In this document: piece by piece, positions 36,805 through 46,805 of the stretch
How the letters are laid out: each line of letters opens with the position of its first letter
Numbering within the stretch: the first letter of the stretch is position 1
Assembly: GCF_012932675.1 (NCBI RefSeq)
Contig: NZ_JAAIIF010000008.1
Coordinates: 124,001 to 188,000 of the forward strand
Reading direction: 5' to 3'
Length of the DNA stretch: 64,000 bases
DNA from: Bifidobacterium erythrocebi
GTDB lineage: Bacteria; Actinomycetota; Actinomycetes; Actinomycetales; Bifidobacteriaceae
The notes under the pieces: model-generated
What the model was told of the DNA's origin: nothing
Databases searched by the model: none
Seen by the model: only the letters and a program-made list of their open reading frames with translations
Program-made: the position numbers and the translations under genes

Positions 36805-36834
36805 CGTATGCATGACTACAAAGGAGCAGAAGAC

Positions 36835-37296
36835 ATGCCGAATCGCGCAGAACGCCGTGCCAAGGCGAAGGCCGACCGCAGGGGAGTGCCGTCCCAGTAC
36901 GATCAGACGCAGGGCCGTGGCCGTGCGGGGATGATCGACGAATACCAGCTGCAGGAGAAGTCCCGCCGCCTGCAGGAGGGCACCGACGGCCCCTGGAAGC
37001 CGAGCGCGCACAAGATCACGGAGCAAGAGAACGTGCTGACCACGAATCCGAACTACTCCAACCCCAAGGCGTTCAAGGCACCGCATTCCGTGCGCCAATG
37101 GTTCCGCGTGGTCAGCTGGGTGCTGATCGCCGCTGCGATCATCGGCTTCTTCGTCGTGATGTGGCTGCCGAGCCACCCCATGTGGCTGATCGCCACCATC
37201 TCCGGCGTGTTCATCGTGGGCGTGCTGAGCCTGTTCTTCACCGCCGGCAACTACAAGCACAACCCGAATCTCGACGAGAACGGCACTGCGGTCTGA
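36835..37296 (+). CDS. Small two-helix membrane protein, unknown function
   Basis: A 153-aa protein. The N-terminal 80 residues are basic and polar (MPNRAERRAKAKADRR...); two membrane helices (about 91-111 and 117-137) and a short tail follow. AAAGGAG precedes the ATG. I do not recognise a functional family; similar short membrane proteins with a basic N-terminus are common in actinobacteria. It has its own hairpin at the 3' end and no functional partner in view. Confidence 0.8.
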   Translation: MPNRAERRAKAKADRRGVPSQYDQTQGRGRAGMIDEYQLQEKSRRLQEGTDGPWKPSAHKITEQENVLTTNPNYSNPKAFKAPHSVRQWFRVVSWVLIAAAIIGFFVVMWLPSHPMWLIATISGVFIVGVLSLFFTAGNYKHNPNLDENGTAV

Positions 37297-37323
37297 TTGC
37301 GCCGTATGCCGCCGATTTCCGCG

Positions 37324-37350
37324 ATGCCGATGGCCATGTGCCATCGGCAT
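37324..37350 (+). terminator. Hairpin after the small membrane protein gene
   Basis: An 11-bp perfect stem (ATGCCGATGGC with GCCATCGGCAT) with a five-base loop, then TGTCGTTG. The T-run is weak. Confidence 0.55.
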
Positions 37351-37423
37351 TGTCGTTGCTGCGGCCAGGCTTTGGGCTGATATGGTAGGACGGGACACGG
37401 AGGTTCCGGTAAGCGAGGTATAG

Positions 37424-40400
37424 GTGAGCGTCGATTCCCTGCAATGGTTGGACGATGAGATTCGCAGCGAATGCGACAAGGCCATGCTGCAACGGGCGCA
37501 GCGCATCGTACGGTATGACCACGATGTGATGATCGGACTGCAATGCCTGGACTCCTCCGACGGCGATGGGACTCGCCTCACGCTGACCGGTCGCATGAGA
37601 GGCATCACCTCGCCGGGCAGCACCTACACCGTGCAGGCGACGATAGACCTGTCCGACGAGCTCTTCCTCTCACGCTATTGCAGTTGCCCGGCCTTCGGAA
37701 GAAGCGGTGCCTCCGGGTACCGATCGCAGACCGGGTACCGTGCGTTCTCGGACGACGACTATGACGACTACGATTACGAGGACTCCACCGGTTTCGGCGA
37801 TTTCTCGGATGGCACGGCCTTCGGGCACATTTCCGACGAGGACGAATACGAGGCGTACTCGCCGGCTGCGCATGCGCCTCGCGGCGATATACGGTACACC
37901 GGCATCTGCAAGCATGTGGCGGCCATGCTGCTGCTGTTCCTGAGCGATCCGGAACAGTTCCACGGCTACCGTGGCATGTATGGCGCGACGCCGCGACGGC
38001 TTGCCGAGTACATGCGTTCGATGGACGAGCGGCGGCGTGAGGCGAACGAGGGCACACAGCTCGGCATGTTCGAGCGATTGGACGCGGCGAAGGAGCGTCT
38101 TGCCTTGGAACAGGGCGAGCCGACTGAGCGCTCCGGGCATTTCGGTGGGGCAAAGCATGATGCGGGCCCATCGCGTATCATGCCGGGAAGCGTACGTCTC
38201 GAACCGATGCTGATGCTCGGCGAACAGGCATGGTCATTGCAGCTGCGCATCGCCTATGGCGGTGATTCCGACGGCGCATCGTATGTGGTGAGGAATATCT
38301 CCAGGATGGTGGCGGATGTCCGTTCCCATGCCTATGCCAGCTACGGCAAGAGACTCTCGTTCCGCCATGCGCCGGAGATGTTCGACCCGTTGTCGCGCGA
38401 TCTCATCGATTTCCTCGACCGCGTGCTGCTCTCACGCCGGATATCGCAGATGCAAAGCAAGCTTGCTTCCGGTGCCGTGCCGGCGGATAGGGAGATCCTC
38501 CTTGCCGACTGGGAGGTCTGCGATCTGCTCGACCTGTACCGCAGGCTCCCCGCCACGATCGGCTTCCGCATGGCGGGACTGCCTGTGGCGGCCGATAGAA
38601 GCATACCGGTGCTGGACGCGGATCCCGATGTCACGTTCAGCGCGGAATACACGCATCGCATGGCTTCCGGCGGGGTGCGCATCACCAGCGGCTGCACGGT
38701 GCTTGCCACCCTTGAAGGGCAGCATAGCCAATACGTGCTCGCCGATACCCACGGCGGATATTCGCAGCCCGCGTTCCACCGTTGCTCTGCGACGATGAGA
38801 CCGGCGTTGCGGGCGCTGGAATCGCTGTGCACCGGAGAATCAGACGGCGTGTTCATCCATGAGCGGGATTGGCCGATGTTCTCACGGACCATACTGCCGT
38901 CCCTTGCCTCGGCCGGCATCGGCATGGACATTCCGCAGGAGGTCTCCTTCACCGATGCAGGGGAATGCGACCTTGAGTTCTATCTGGACTGCGACCTGGA
39001 CGGAGTCACCTGCGAGGCGGTGGCAAGATACGGGAATGCCGCTTTCCAACTGGTGCCATCCGAGAAAGCAATGCATGGCATCGTGCATCCCGATTCCTCA
39101 AGCCGTGCGGCGTCCATCACTCGTGATGCCGGAAAGGAGCGGCTCGGCGTGGAACTGATCGAGCGATTGTTCCCGGAATGCGACGCCGAGATGCCGGCAC
39201 GTATCGGCGAGCAGGACGACGATGCGATCCTGCTATTGCTCACCGATGGCGTGGATATGCTCAGATCCATCGGTCAGGTGTTCGCCACCGCGGCATTCGA
39301 CGGATTGTTGAAGGAATCCAGCCCTACGGTCAAGGTCGGTCTGTCCATCGACTCGAATCTGGTGGAGATCTCGCCGATTGCCGATGAAGTGCCGATGAAC
39401 GAGGTCGGCTCGGTGCTTGCCAGCTACCGTCGTCGCCGTCGTTATCACCGTCTGCGCGACGGCTCCTTCATCGACCTCAGGAACGCCGATCTGGATGAAC
39501 TCGACACGATCGCGACGGACCTCGATCTGGATGAGCGGCAGCTGAACGCGGGAGTCATCGAGATTCCCTCCTACCAGGCGTTCCTGCTCGACTCGGACCT
39601 GCCGGACGAGACCAAAAGCGAATCGTTCCTCCGCTATGTCAACGATGTCAAGGTCATCGACCCGAAACGCTACCAGGTACCCGAATCGCTCCGTGGCGTG
39701 CTGCGCGGCTATCAGGTCGAAGGATTCCAATGGCTGTCGACCCTGTGCGACAAGGGGTTCGGCGGAATCCTCGCCGACGAGATGGGCCTGGGCAAGTCCC
39801 TGCAACTGCTGACCCTGCTCGAATCACGCAAGGGCAACGGCTGTTCGCTCATCGTCTGCCCTGCCTCGCTGGTGTACAACTGGGCCGCGGAATGCGAGAA
39901 GTTCACACCCGATCAGCGGGTGGAGGTCGTTGCCGGCAGCAAGGCAGAACGACGGCGCGTACTGGCCGGGATCCGGCAGACGCAGGAAAACGGCATGCCG
40001 GCGGACGGGCCGGACATCATCATCACGTCGTATGACCTGCTGCGCCGGGACATCGACGACTACGAGGGCTGCACGTTCGACTGCGTGGCGCTTGACGAGG
40101 CGCAGTACATCAAGAACCATACGACCAAGATCGCCAAGGCGGTCAAACGACTGCAAGGCCGGCACCGTTTCGCGCTTACCGGCACCCCGATAGAGAACCG
40201 TCTGAGCGAGCTATGGAGCATCTTCGACTTCCTCATGCCGGGCATGCTCGGCTCCTACGTGCGATTCCGCGAGCGCTATGAACAACCGATCCTCGCCCCG
40301 GGGCCGGAGCAATCCGTCATGACGGCCAAGCTGCAGAGGCTGGTCGGCCTGTTCATCAAGCGCAGGTTGAAGCGTGACGTGCTCACCGATCTGCCGGATA

Positions 40401-41113
40401 AGTTCGAGAACGTCGTCACCGTCAGGCTGGAAGGCGAGCAGCGTAAGCTGTATGCCGCGCACGAGCAGCGGCTGCGTGCCTCGCTCGAGCGTGTGGAGGA
40501 CGCGGATTTCGACACTGACAGGATCCGCATTCTCGCCGAGCTCACCGTGCTGCGTGAGATCTGCTGCGCGCCGAAGCTGGTGTATGCGGATGCGAGGGGC
40601 TCGTCCGCCAAGCTTGACGCGATCGACGATCTGGTGGCGAGCTGCATGGATGCCGGCAAGAAGGTGCTGGTGTTCTCCCAGTTCACCTCGTTCCTTCATC
40701 TGATAGGGGAGCGTCTTACGGCGAACGGCGTCGCTTTCTATACCATCACCGGCGAGACGCCGAAGAGAAAGCGTGTCGAGCTGGTGGACCGGTTCAATGC
40801 GGATGACGTTCCGGTGTTCCTGATCTCCCTCAAGGCCGGCAATACCGGATTGAATCTTGTAGGGGCCTCCGTGGTGATCCATGCCGACCCATGGTGGAAC
40901 GCCGCCGCGCAGAACCAGGCTACGGATCGTGCCCACCGCATCGGCCAGACGCGGGATGTCAACGTGTACCAGATCGTGGCGAAGGACACCATCGAGGAGC
41001 GCATGCTGCAATTGCAGGAGAAGAAAAGCGAACTCGCCCGGCAATTCACCGCGGGCGCGACGGGCGGCGTCGCCTCGCTCACCAAGAACGATCTGCTTGC
41101 CCTGCTGTCATGA
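37424..41113 (+). CDS. SNF2-family ATPase with SWIM zinc finger
   Basis: A 1229-aa helicase-like protein. An N-terminal SWIM zinc finger is split: Cys86 and Cys88 (CSCPAF), then Cys162 and His164 (ICKHV), with a long acidic Asp/Tyr-rich insert between. A middle domain of unknown fold follows. The C-terminal half is a full SNF2 motor with Walker A DEMGLGKS near residue 785, DEAQ box near 890, GTPIENRLSELW, VFSQFTSFL, and GNTGLNLVGAS with RAHRIGQ. Such proteins translocate on double-stranded DNA and remodel bound proteins. It has a GTG start with a weak site (GAGGTAT). Confidence 0.92.
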   Translation: MSVDSLQWLDDEIRSECDKAMLQRAQRIVRYDHDVMIGLQCLDSSDGDGTRLTLTGRMRGITSPGSTYTVQATIDLSDELFLSRYCSCPAFGRSGASGYRSQTGYRAFSDDDYDDYDYEDSTGFGDFSDGTAFGHISDEDEYEAYSPAAHAPRGDIRYTGICKHVAAMLLLFLSDPEQFHGYRGMYGATPRRLAEYMRSMDERRREANEGTQLGMFERLDAAKERLALEQGEPTERSGHFGGAKHDAGPSRIMPGSVRLEPMLMLGEQAWSLQLRIAYGGDSDGASYVVRNISRMVADVRSHAYASYGKRLSFRHAPEMFDPLSRDLIDFLDRVLLSRRISQMQSKLASGAVPADREILLADWEVCDLLDLYRRLPATIGFRMAGLPVAADRSIPVLDADPDVTFSAEYTHRMASGGVRITSGCTVLATLEGQHSQYVLADTHGGYSQPAFHRCSATMRPALRALESLCTGESDGVFIHERDWPMFSRTILPSLASAGIGMDIPQEVSFTDAGECDLEFYLDCDLDGVTCEAVARYGNAAFQLVPSEKAMHGIVHPDSSSRAASITRDAGKERLGVELIERLFPECDAEMPARIGEQDDDAILLLLTDGVDMLRSIGQVFATAAFDGLLKESSPTVKVGLSIDSNLVEISPIADEVPMNEVGSVLASYRRRRRYHRLRDGSFIDLRNADLDELDTIATDLDLDERQLNAGVIEIPSYQAFLLDSDLPDETKSESFLRYVNDVKVIDPKRYQVPESLRGVLRGYQVEGFQWLSTLCDKGFGGILADEMGLGKSLQLLTLLESRKGNGCSLIVCPASLVYNWAAECEKFTPDQRVEVVAGSKAERRRVLAGIRQTQENGMPADGPDIIITSYDLLRRDIDDYEGCTFDCVALDEAQYIKNHTTKIAKAVKRLQGRHRFALTGTPIENRLSELWSIFDFLMPGMLGSYVRFRERYEQPILAPGPEQSVMTAKLQRLVGLFIKRRLKRDVLTDLPDKFENVVTVRLEGEQRKLYAAHEQRLRASLERVEDADFDTDRIRILAELTVLREICCAPKLVYADARGSSAKLDAIDDLVASCMDAGKKVLVFSQFTSFLHLIGERLTANGVAFYTITGETPKRKRVELVDRFNADDVPVFLISLKAGNTGLNLVGASVVIHADPWWNAAAQNQATDRAHRIGQTRDVNVYQIVAKDTIEERMLQLQEKKSELARQFTAGATGGVASLTKNDLLALLS

Positions 41114-41286
41114 CTCGGCAGGGTGGCCCGGGTGGCCGGAGCGATGTGCCTGGCCGCATCGGCACCGGCTTTTCGCCCGGCCATATCGGTCTTCCCATCC
41201 GGCACGGCGGGGCAACGAGGAATCGAAGCGGCAATGAGGTAAGCTGAAAACGACTCCAATTCCAACGCTGGAAAGGAACTTCCCCC

Positions 41287-42531
41287 ATGAAAGTCGACAT
41301 TCTCACCCGTGAGTACCCGCCGCATGTCTATGGCGGCGCAGGCGTGCACGCCGAAGAGCTCTCCAAGGTATTGGCGGAACGTATCGATGTGACGGTCCGT
41401 GCGTTCGACGGCCCGCGTACCGCGGCCGACGTCCCCGCCATCGCAGGCACCGATCCGAAGGGATCGCTGCATGTGGTGGGGTATGACACGCCTGCCGAGC
41501 TGAAGGACGCCAACGCCGCGCTGAAGACCTTCGGCGTCGATCTGCAGATCGCCAACGATGTGGACGCCGATCTGGTCCACGTGCACACCTGGTACGCCTG
41601 CCTTGCCGGCCGTCTGGCCCAGCAGCTGCACGAGGTCCCGCTGGTCATCACCGCGCATTCGCTCGAACCGTTCCGCCCATGGAAGCGCGAGCAGCTTGGC
41701 GGCGGCTACAATTTGAGCTCCTGGGCCGAAAAGGACGCCTATGAGCACGCCGACCGCATCATCGCCGTATCCGGCGGCATGCGTGAGGACATCCTCGCCG
41801 CGTACCCGAACGTCGACCCGAATAAGGTCGTCGTGGTGCATAACGGCATCACCATGTCCGATTTCGCCACGCCGAGCGACGACGATGAAGGCTGGAAGGT
41901 CTTCGACCGCTACCACATCGACCGCAGCAAGCCGACGTTGCTGTTCGTCGGTCGCATCACCCGTCAGAAAGGCCTGCCGTACTTGCTGAAGGCGCTGCAT
42001 CTGATCGATCCGGGCATCCAGGTGGTGCTGTGCGCCGGAGCCCCGGACACCCCGGAGATCGCCGAGGAGGTGAAGACCGCCTTCGCCAAGCTCGACGAGG
42101 AACGCGGCAATATCATCTGGATCGAGGAGATGCTGCCCAAGCGCGAGCTCAACGCGCTGGAGCATGGCTGCGACGCGTTCATCTGCCCGTCGATCTACGA
42201 ACCGCTCGGCATCGTGAACCTTGAGGCCATGGCCTGCGGGCTGCCGGTGGTCGCCTCCGCGACGGGAGGCATCCCGGAGGTCGTGGTCGACGGCGAGACC
42301 GGCTACCTGGTGCCGATCGACCAGCTGCACGACGGTACCGGCACCCCCACCAATCCGGACAAGTTCGTGGCCGACATGGCCGCCGCCATCGATAAGGTGA
42401 TGGCCGATCCAGAACTGGCCAAGAAAATGGGTCAGGCCGGCTACGAGCGTGCACGAGACCATTTCAGCTGGGAATCCATCGCCGACCAGACCGTCAAGGT
42501 CTACGAGGACGTGCTTGCCGAACGCAAGTGA
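41287..42531 (+). CDS. glgA: GT4 glycogen synthase / maltose-1-phosphate synthase
   Basis: A 414-aa GT-B fold glycosyltransferase of the actinobacterial GlgA/GlgM type. It opens MKVDILTREYPPHVYGGAGV (donor-binding KxGG-like region). The C-terminal half has LLFVGRITRQKGLPYLL and the EX7E region CPSIYEPLGIVNLEAMACGL. In mycobacteria this family makes maltose-1-phosphate from ADP-glucose for the GlgE pathway; in other actinobacteria it is annotated glycogen synthase. The window gives no glgE or glgC to decide between them. GGAAAGGA precedes the ATG, and it is a single-gene unit with a strong terminator. Confidence 0.9.
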   Translation: MKVDILTREYPPHVYGGAGVHAEELSKVLAERIDVTVRAFDGPRTAADVPAIAGTDPKGSLHVVGYDTPAELKDANAALKTFGVDLQIANDVDADLVHVHTWYACLAGRLAQQLHEVPLVITAHSLEPFRPWKREQLGGGYNLSSWAEKDAYEHADRIIAVSGGMREDILAAYPNVDPNKVVVVHNGITMSDFATPSDDDEGWKVFDRYHIDRSKPTLLFVGRITRQKGLPYLLKALHLIDPGIQVVLCAGAPDTPEIAEEVKTAFAKLDEERGNIIWIEEMLPKRELNALEHGCDAFICPSIYEPLGIVNLEAMACGLPVVASATGGIPEVVVDGETGYLVPIDQLHDGTGTPTNPDKFVADMAAAIDKVMADPELAKKMGQAGYERARDHFSWESIADQTVKVYEDVLAERK

Positions 42532-42617
42532 GCCCGCTTCGATGACGTACCGGGAACATCTACGGGGCGAGCACACATAGCACCGTGGCGAATGGACGTC
42601 ATCTGGCACTGAGGTGA

Positions 42618-42658
42618 GCCGCGCGATATTCTTACGCATGGAATATCGCGCGGCTTTT
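42618..42658 (+). terminator. Terminator after glgA
   Basis: A 14-bp perfect stem (GCCGCGCGATATTC with GAATATCGCGCGGC) and a nine-base loop, followed by TTTTC. Confidence 0.92.
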
Positions 42659-42697
42659 CGTATGCCGCGCAGGATCTCGTACAAGTGAGGGTGATAT

Positions 42698-43546
42698 ATG
42701 GGCAAGACCGTACTGCAGCTCGACAATGTGGAATTCCGTCGCAACCGTCGTGTGATCATCACCGATGTGAACCTGACCGTCCATGCGGGGGAGAGATGGG
42801 TGCTGTTCGGCCCCAACGGCATCGGCAAGTCGACCTCCGTCGGCATGCTCGCCGCCCGCACGTTCCCCTCCGAGGGCAAGGTGTTCATCCTCGGTCATCA
42901 GCTCGGCAAATACGACGTGTTCAAGCTGCGTACCCGCATCGGTCTGGCGTCGGCCGCATTGGGACGCCAATTCCCCCAGTTCGAGGATCCGCTGGATGCG
43001 GTGGTCACCGGGCTGAGCGCCGTGACCGGCAAATGGCGCGACGAATACTCCGACGAGGATTACGCGCGCGCCCGCCAGCTGCTGCGCGACTTCTCCGTCG
43101 GATACCTCGAAGGCAAGCAGATGTGGCGTCTGTCGGAAGGCGAACGCACCCGCGTGCTCATCGCCCGCGCACTGATGGGCGACCCGGAACTGCTGATCAT
43201 GGACGAGCCGACCACGGGCCTCGACCTGGGCGGGCGCGAACAGGTAATGCGTACGCTGAGCCGTATCGGCAACGAATCATCCGATCGCGCGGTGGTCCTG
43301 GTCACGCATCGCCTTGAGGAGATCCCCGAGGGATTCGATCACATCGCCATCATGGGACGCAAGCCGGTCTGCGCGCAGGACGCCACCGAGGACGGCATCG
43401 ACGCCATGGGCAACCCTTCGGCCGGAACCATCGTCTACACCGGTTCGCTGGAGGAGGGACTGACCGACGAGCGGCTCTCCGAATTGTTCAATATGCCCAT
43501 CGAGGTCGAGCATTCGCACGGCCGTTGGGCCGCCTACGCCGTGTGA
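42698..43546 (+). CDS. Stand-alone ABC transporter ATP-binding protein
   Basis: A 282-aa ATPase with Walker A FGPNGIGKST, signature LSEGERTRV (an altered LSGGE), Walker B LLIMDEPTTGLDL and switch His in LVTHRLEEIP. It resembles the YlmA/ModF-like group of orphan ABC ATPases. No permease or binding-protein gene adjoins, so it may pair with a transporter elsewhere or act on a soluble target. It lies between glgA and leuS, and no functional link to either is evident. Confidence 0.87.
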   Translation: MGKTVLQLDNVEFRRNRRVIITDVNLTVHAGERWVLFGPNGIGKSTSVGMLAARTFPSEGKVFILGHQLGKYDVFKLRTRIGLASAALGRQFPQFEDPLDAVVTGLSAVTGKWRDEYSDEDYARARQLLRDFSVGYLEGKQMWRLSEGERTRVLIARALMGDPELLIMDEPTTGLDLGGREQVMRTLSRIGNESSDRAVVLVTHRLEEIPEGFDHIAIMGRKPVCAQDATEDGIDAMGNPSAGTIVYTGSLEEGLTDERLSELFNMPIEVEHSHGRWAAYAV

Positions 43547-43633
43547 CGATCGCCGTGCGGCGGGGCTTGCGGGTATAACGATTCACCCGCGTCCGTCGGC
43601 ACCCTTGCGGAAAGATGAATGAAATGTGAGAAA

Positions 43634-43661
43634 AGCCGTGCAACTGTCCAGTTGCGCGGCT
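43634..43661 (+). repeat. Hairpin immediately upstream of leuS
   Basis: AGCCG-T-GCAACTG (43634-43646) pairs with CAGTTGC-G-CGGCT (43649-43661) with one wobble and a tiny loop. It ends 13 bases before the leuS start codon. It could terminate the ABC gene (TAATTTC follows) or affect translation initiation of leuS. It lacks every T-box hallmark. Confidence 0.5.
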
Positions 43662-43674
43662 AATTTCTTGCCTT

Positions 43675-46611
43675 ATGAGTGAGACTGAACCGAAGTTCCG
43701 TTACAACGCCGCAATGGCGCAGGACATCGAAACCAAATGGCAGAAGAAGTGGGATGACGAGGGCACGTTCTGGGCGGCGAACGTCTCCGGCGACCTGAAG
43801 GACGGCAAGGGCCGCAACGCCGAGGGCCGCCCCTCGTACTTCGCGATGGACATGTTCCCCTACCCGTCCGGCAAGGGCCTGCACGTCGGCCATCCGCTGG
43901 GCTACCTCGCATCCGATGTGGTGAGCCGCTACCACCGCATGAAGGGCGAGAACGTGCTGCACGCCATGGGCTACGACGCCTTCGGCCTGCCGGCCGAGCA
44001 GTACGCGGTCCAGACAGGCCAGCATCCGCGCGTGACCACCGAGGCGAACATCGCCAACATGTCCCGCCAGCTGCACCGCATGGGCCTGAGCTTCGACAAC
44101 CGTCGTACCTTCGCCACCATCGATCCGGGCTACGTGCGCTGGACCCAGTGGATCTTCTCCCGCATCTACGATTCCTGGTATGACGAGGACGCCACCAACC
44201 CGAGCGGTTCCAAGGGCTCCGCTCGACCGATCAGCGAGCTGATCGCCAAGTTCGAATCCGGCGAAAAGGCCATTCCGGGCCATGAGGGCCAGACATGGGC
44301 CGACCTGAGCGAAGCCGAGCAGGCCGATGTGCTCAACGATTTCCGCCTGGCGTACATCTCCAAGTCCCCGGTGAACTGGTGCCCCGGTCTGGGCACCGTG
44401 CTCGCCAACGAGGAGGTCACCGCGGAAGGCAAGTCCGAACGTGGCAACTTCCCGGTGTTCCAGCGTGAGCTGCGCCAGTGGTCCATGCGTATCACCGCCT
44501 ATGGCCACCGCCTGATCACCGACCTCGACGGCATCGACTGGCCTGAGAAGGTCAAGCTCATGCAGCGCAACTGGATCGGCGAAAGCCATGGCGCATCCGT
44601 GCATTTCGCCGTCGAGACCGCCGATGGCACGCAGGACATGGAAATCTACACCACGCGTCCCGATACGCTGTTCGGCACCACGTTCGCTGTGGTCTCCCCG
44701 GAGCATCACCTGCTGGAGCATGTGCCCGCGGCATGGCCGGAGAACACCCCCGAGGATTGGAAGGGCGGATACGCCACCCCGATCGAGGCAGTGAAGGCCT
44801 ATCGTCTTGAAGCCGAGTCCAAGACGGCCAAGGACCGTGTGGACGAAGCCGGCGAGAAGACCGGTCTGTTCACCGGCCTGTACGCCACCAACCCGATCAC
44901 CGGCGCCCAGCTTCCGCTGTTCACGGCAGACTACGTGCTCATGGACTACGGCACCGGCGCCATCATGGCAGTGCCTGGCGGCGATCAGCGCGATTACGAT
45001 TTCGCCGTCAAGTTCGGTCTGCCCGTCATCTACACCGTGCAGCCGCTGCCCGAATCCGGCGACGACCTGTCCAACTACGAAGGCAAGGCGCCGTTCGTCT
45101 CCCATGACGGCATCGTCATCAACTCCTCCGTGGACGCCACCAAGGCCAAGGGCGACGCGCTGAGCCTCAACGGTCTGCGCGTGGACGACGCCATCGCCAA
45201 GGTGAACGAATGGCTCGAATCCGCCGGCGTGGGCAAGGGCACCGTCAGCTACCGTCTGCGCGACTGGCTGTTCAGCCGTCAGCGCTACTGGGGCGAGCCG
45301 TTCCCGATCGTATACGGCGAGGATGGCACCCCGCATCTGCTGCCCGACTCCATGCTGCCGATCAACCTGCCGGACGTGCCGGACTATTCGCCACGCACCT
45401 TCGATCCGATGGACGCCGAGTCCAACCCGGAAGCGCCGCTGAGCCGCAACGAGGATTGGGTGAAGGTCCAGCTTGACCTGGGCGACGGCGTGAAGACCTA
45501 CTACCGCGACACCAACACCATGCCGAACTGGGCCGGTTCCTGCTGGTACTACATGCGCTATATCGATCCGAACGACACCGCCCATATGGTCGAGAAGAAC
45601 GAATTCGACTACTGGATGGGGCCGAACCACAACAAGTACTCGGGCGACGAAGGCGGCGTGGATCTGTACATCGGCGGTGTGGAGCATGCCGTGCTGCACC
45701 TGCTGTACTCGCGCTTCTGGCACAAGATCCTCTTCGATCTGGGCTACGTGGATTCCGCCGAACCGTTCCACAAGCTGTTCAACCAGGGCATGATCCAGGC
45801 ATACGCCTACACCGACGACCGCGGCCAGTACGTGCCCGCCGACGAAGTGGTGGAGGGTCCCGCCGACGCCAACGGCGAGCCGACCTTCACCTGGAACGGC
45901 GAACACGCCAACCGTGAGTTCGGCAAGATGGGCAAGAGCCTGAAGAACATCGTCACCCCGGACTACATGTACGAGAACTACGGTGCCGATACCTTCCGCC
46001 TGTACGAGATGAGCATGGGCCCGCTGGACGAGTCCCGCCCGTGGAACACCCGCAACGTGGTCGGCAGCATGCGCTTCCTGCAGCGTCTGTGGCGTAACGT
46101 GATCGACGAGGAGACCGGCGAGGTGAAGGTCACCGAAGCCACCCCGGACATCAAGACGCTCAAGCTGCTGAACAACACCATCGCCGACGTGACCGTCGAG
46201 ATGGAGGGCATGCGCCCGAACACGGCCATCGCCAAGCTCATCGTGCTCAACAACCACCTGACCGGTCTCAAGAGCGTTCCGCGCGCCGCGGTCGAACCGC
46301 TGATTCTCATGCTGGCCCCGATTGCACCGCATGTGTGCGAGGAGCTGTGGAGCAGGCTCGGCCATGACGAGTCCCTGTCCGCTGCACCCTGGCCGGTCGC
46401 CGATCAGCAGTACGTCGGCCAGGATACGGTCACCGCCGTCGTGCAGATTAAGGGCAAGATCCGCGCCAAGCTCGAGGTCTCCCCGGACATCGCCCCCGAT
46501 GATCTGCAGAAGATGGCCCTCGACGCCGTCGCCGATCGCCTGGGTGGCAAGGAGCCCCGCAAGGTGATCGTCAAGGCACCGAAGATCGTGTCGATCGTTC
46601 CCGCCGAGTAA
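43675..46611 (+). CDS. leuS: Leucyl-tRNA synthetase
   Basis: A 978-aa class I synthetase. The HIGH motif is HVGH at residues 70-73 (PYPSGKGLHVGHPLGY). The CP1 editing domain contains TTRPDTLFGTTFAVVSPEH. The KMSKS motif is KMGKS at about 751-755 (FGKMGKSLKNIV). The C-terminal anticodon and tRNA-binding domains are complete. It is longer than the E. coli enzyme, as usual for bifidobacteria. The ATG has no strong Shine-Dalgarno sequence and sits just after a hairpin. No T-box leader is visible. Confidence 0.97.
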   Translation: MSETEPKFRYNAAMAQDIETKWQKKWDDEGTFWAANVSGDLKDGKGRNAEGRPSYFAMDMFPYPSGKGLHVGHPLGYLASDVVSRYHRMKGENVLHAMGYDAFGLPAEQYAVQTGQHPRVTTEANIANMSRQLHRMGLSFDNRRTFATIDPGYVRWTQWIFSRIYDSWYDEDATNPSGSKGSARPISELIAKFESGEKAIPGHEGQTWADLSEAEQADVLNDFRLAYISKSPVNWCPGLGTVLANEEVTAEGKSERGNFPVFQRELRQWSMRITAYGHRLITDLDGIDWPEKVKLMQRNWIGESHGASVHFAVETADGTQDMEIYTTRPDTLFGTTFAVVSPEHHLLEHVPAAWPENTPEDWKGGYATPIEAVKAYRLEAESKTAKDRVDEAGEKTGLFTGLYATNPITGAQLPLFTADYVLMDYGTGAIMAVPGGDQRDYDFAVKFGLPVIYTVQPLPESGDDLSNYEGKAPFVSHDGIVINSSVDATKAKGDALSLNGLRVDDAIAKVNEWLESAGVGKGTVSYRLRDWLFSRQRYWGEPFPIVYGEDGTPHLLPDSMLPINLPDVPDYSPRTFDPMDAESNPEAPLSRNEDWVKVQLDLGDGVKTYYRDTNTMPNWAGSCWYYMRYIDPNDTAHMVEKNEFDYWMGPNHNKYSGDEGGVDLYIGGVEHAVLHLLYSRFWHKILFDLGYVDSAEPFHKLFNQGMIQAYAYTDDRGQYVPADEVVEGPADANGEPTFTWNGEHANREFGKMGKSLKNIVTPDYMYENYGADTFRLYEMSMGPLDESRPWNTRNVVGSMRFLQRLWRNVIDEETGEVKVTEATPDIKTLKLLNNTIADVTVEMEGMRPNTAIAKLIVLNNHLTGLKSVPRAAVEPLILMLAPIAPHVCEELWSRLGHDESLSAAPWPVADQQYVGQDTVTAVVQIKGKIRAKLEVSPDIAPDDLQKMALDAVADRLGGKEPRKVIVKAPKIVSIVPAE

Positions 46612-46641
46612 GGTCTGCGATTCATCACGATTCCAATCGAA

Positions 46642-46678
46642 CGAAACGGCATCCGCCTGAACGGCGGGTGCCGTTTCG
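46642..46678 (+). terminator. Terminator after leuS
   Basis: A ten-bp outer stem (CGAAACGGCA with TGCCGTTTCG), continued inward by CCGCC/GGCGG. Only a short T content follows. Confidence 0.75.
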
Positions 46679-46805
46679 GCGTATACGGGCGTTTTTCGGC
46701 GTGGCATGGTGCGGAATGTCTGCGTTCCGGGCATCTTGGACATCGATGGCACGGTTCGGCTACGATGTTCTGCGGTTCGTGTGCGCGCATGGAGAGGCGC
46801 GCGCA

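Noticed and set aside
43547..43674. T-box leader for leuS
   Set aside because: No specifier stem, no T-box sequence (GGTGG...ACCGCG type) and no antiterminator were found; the region is too short.
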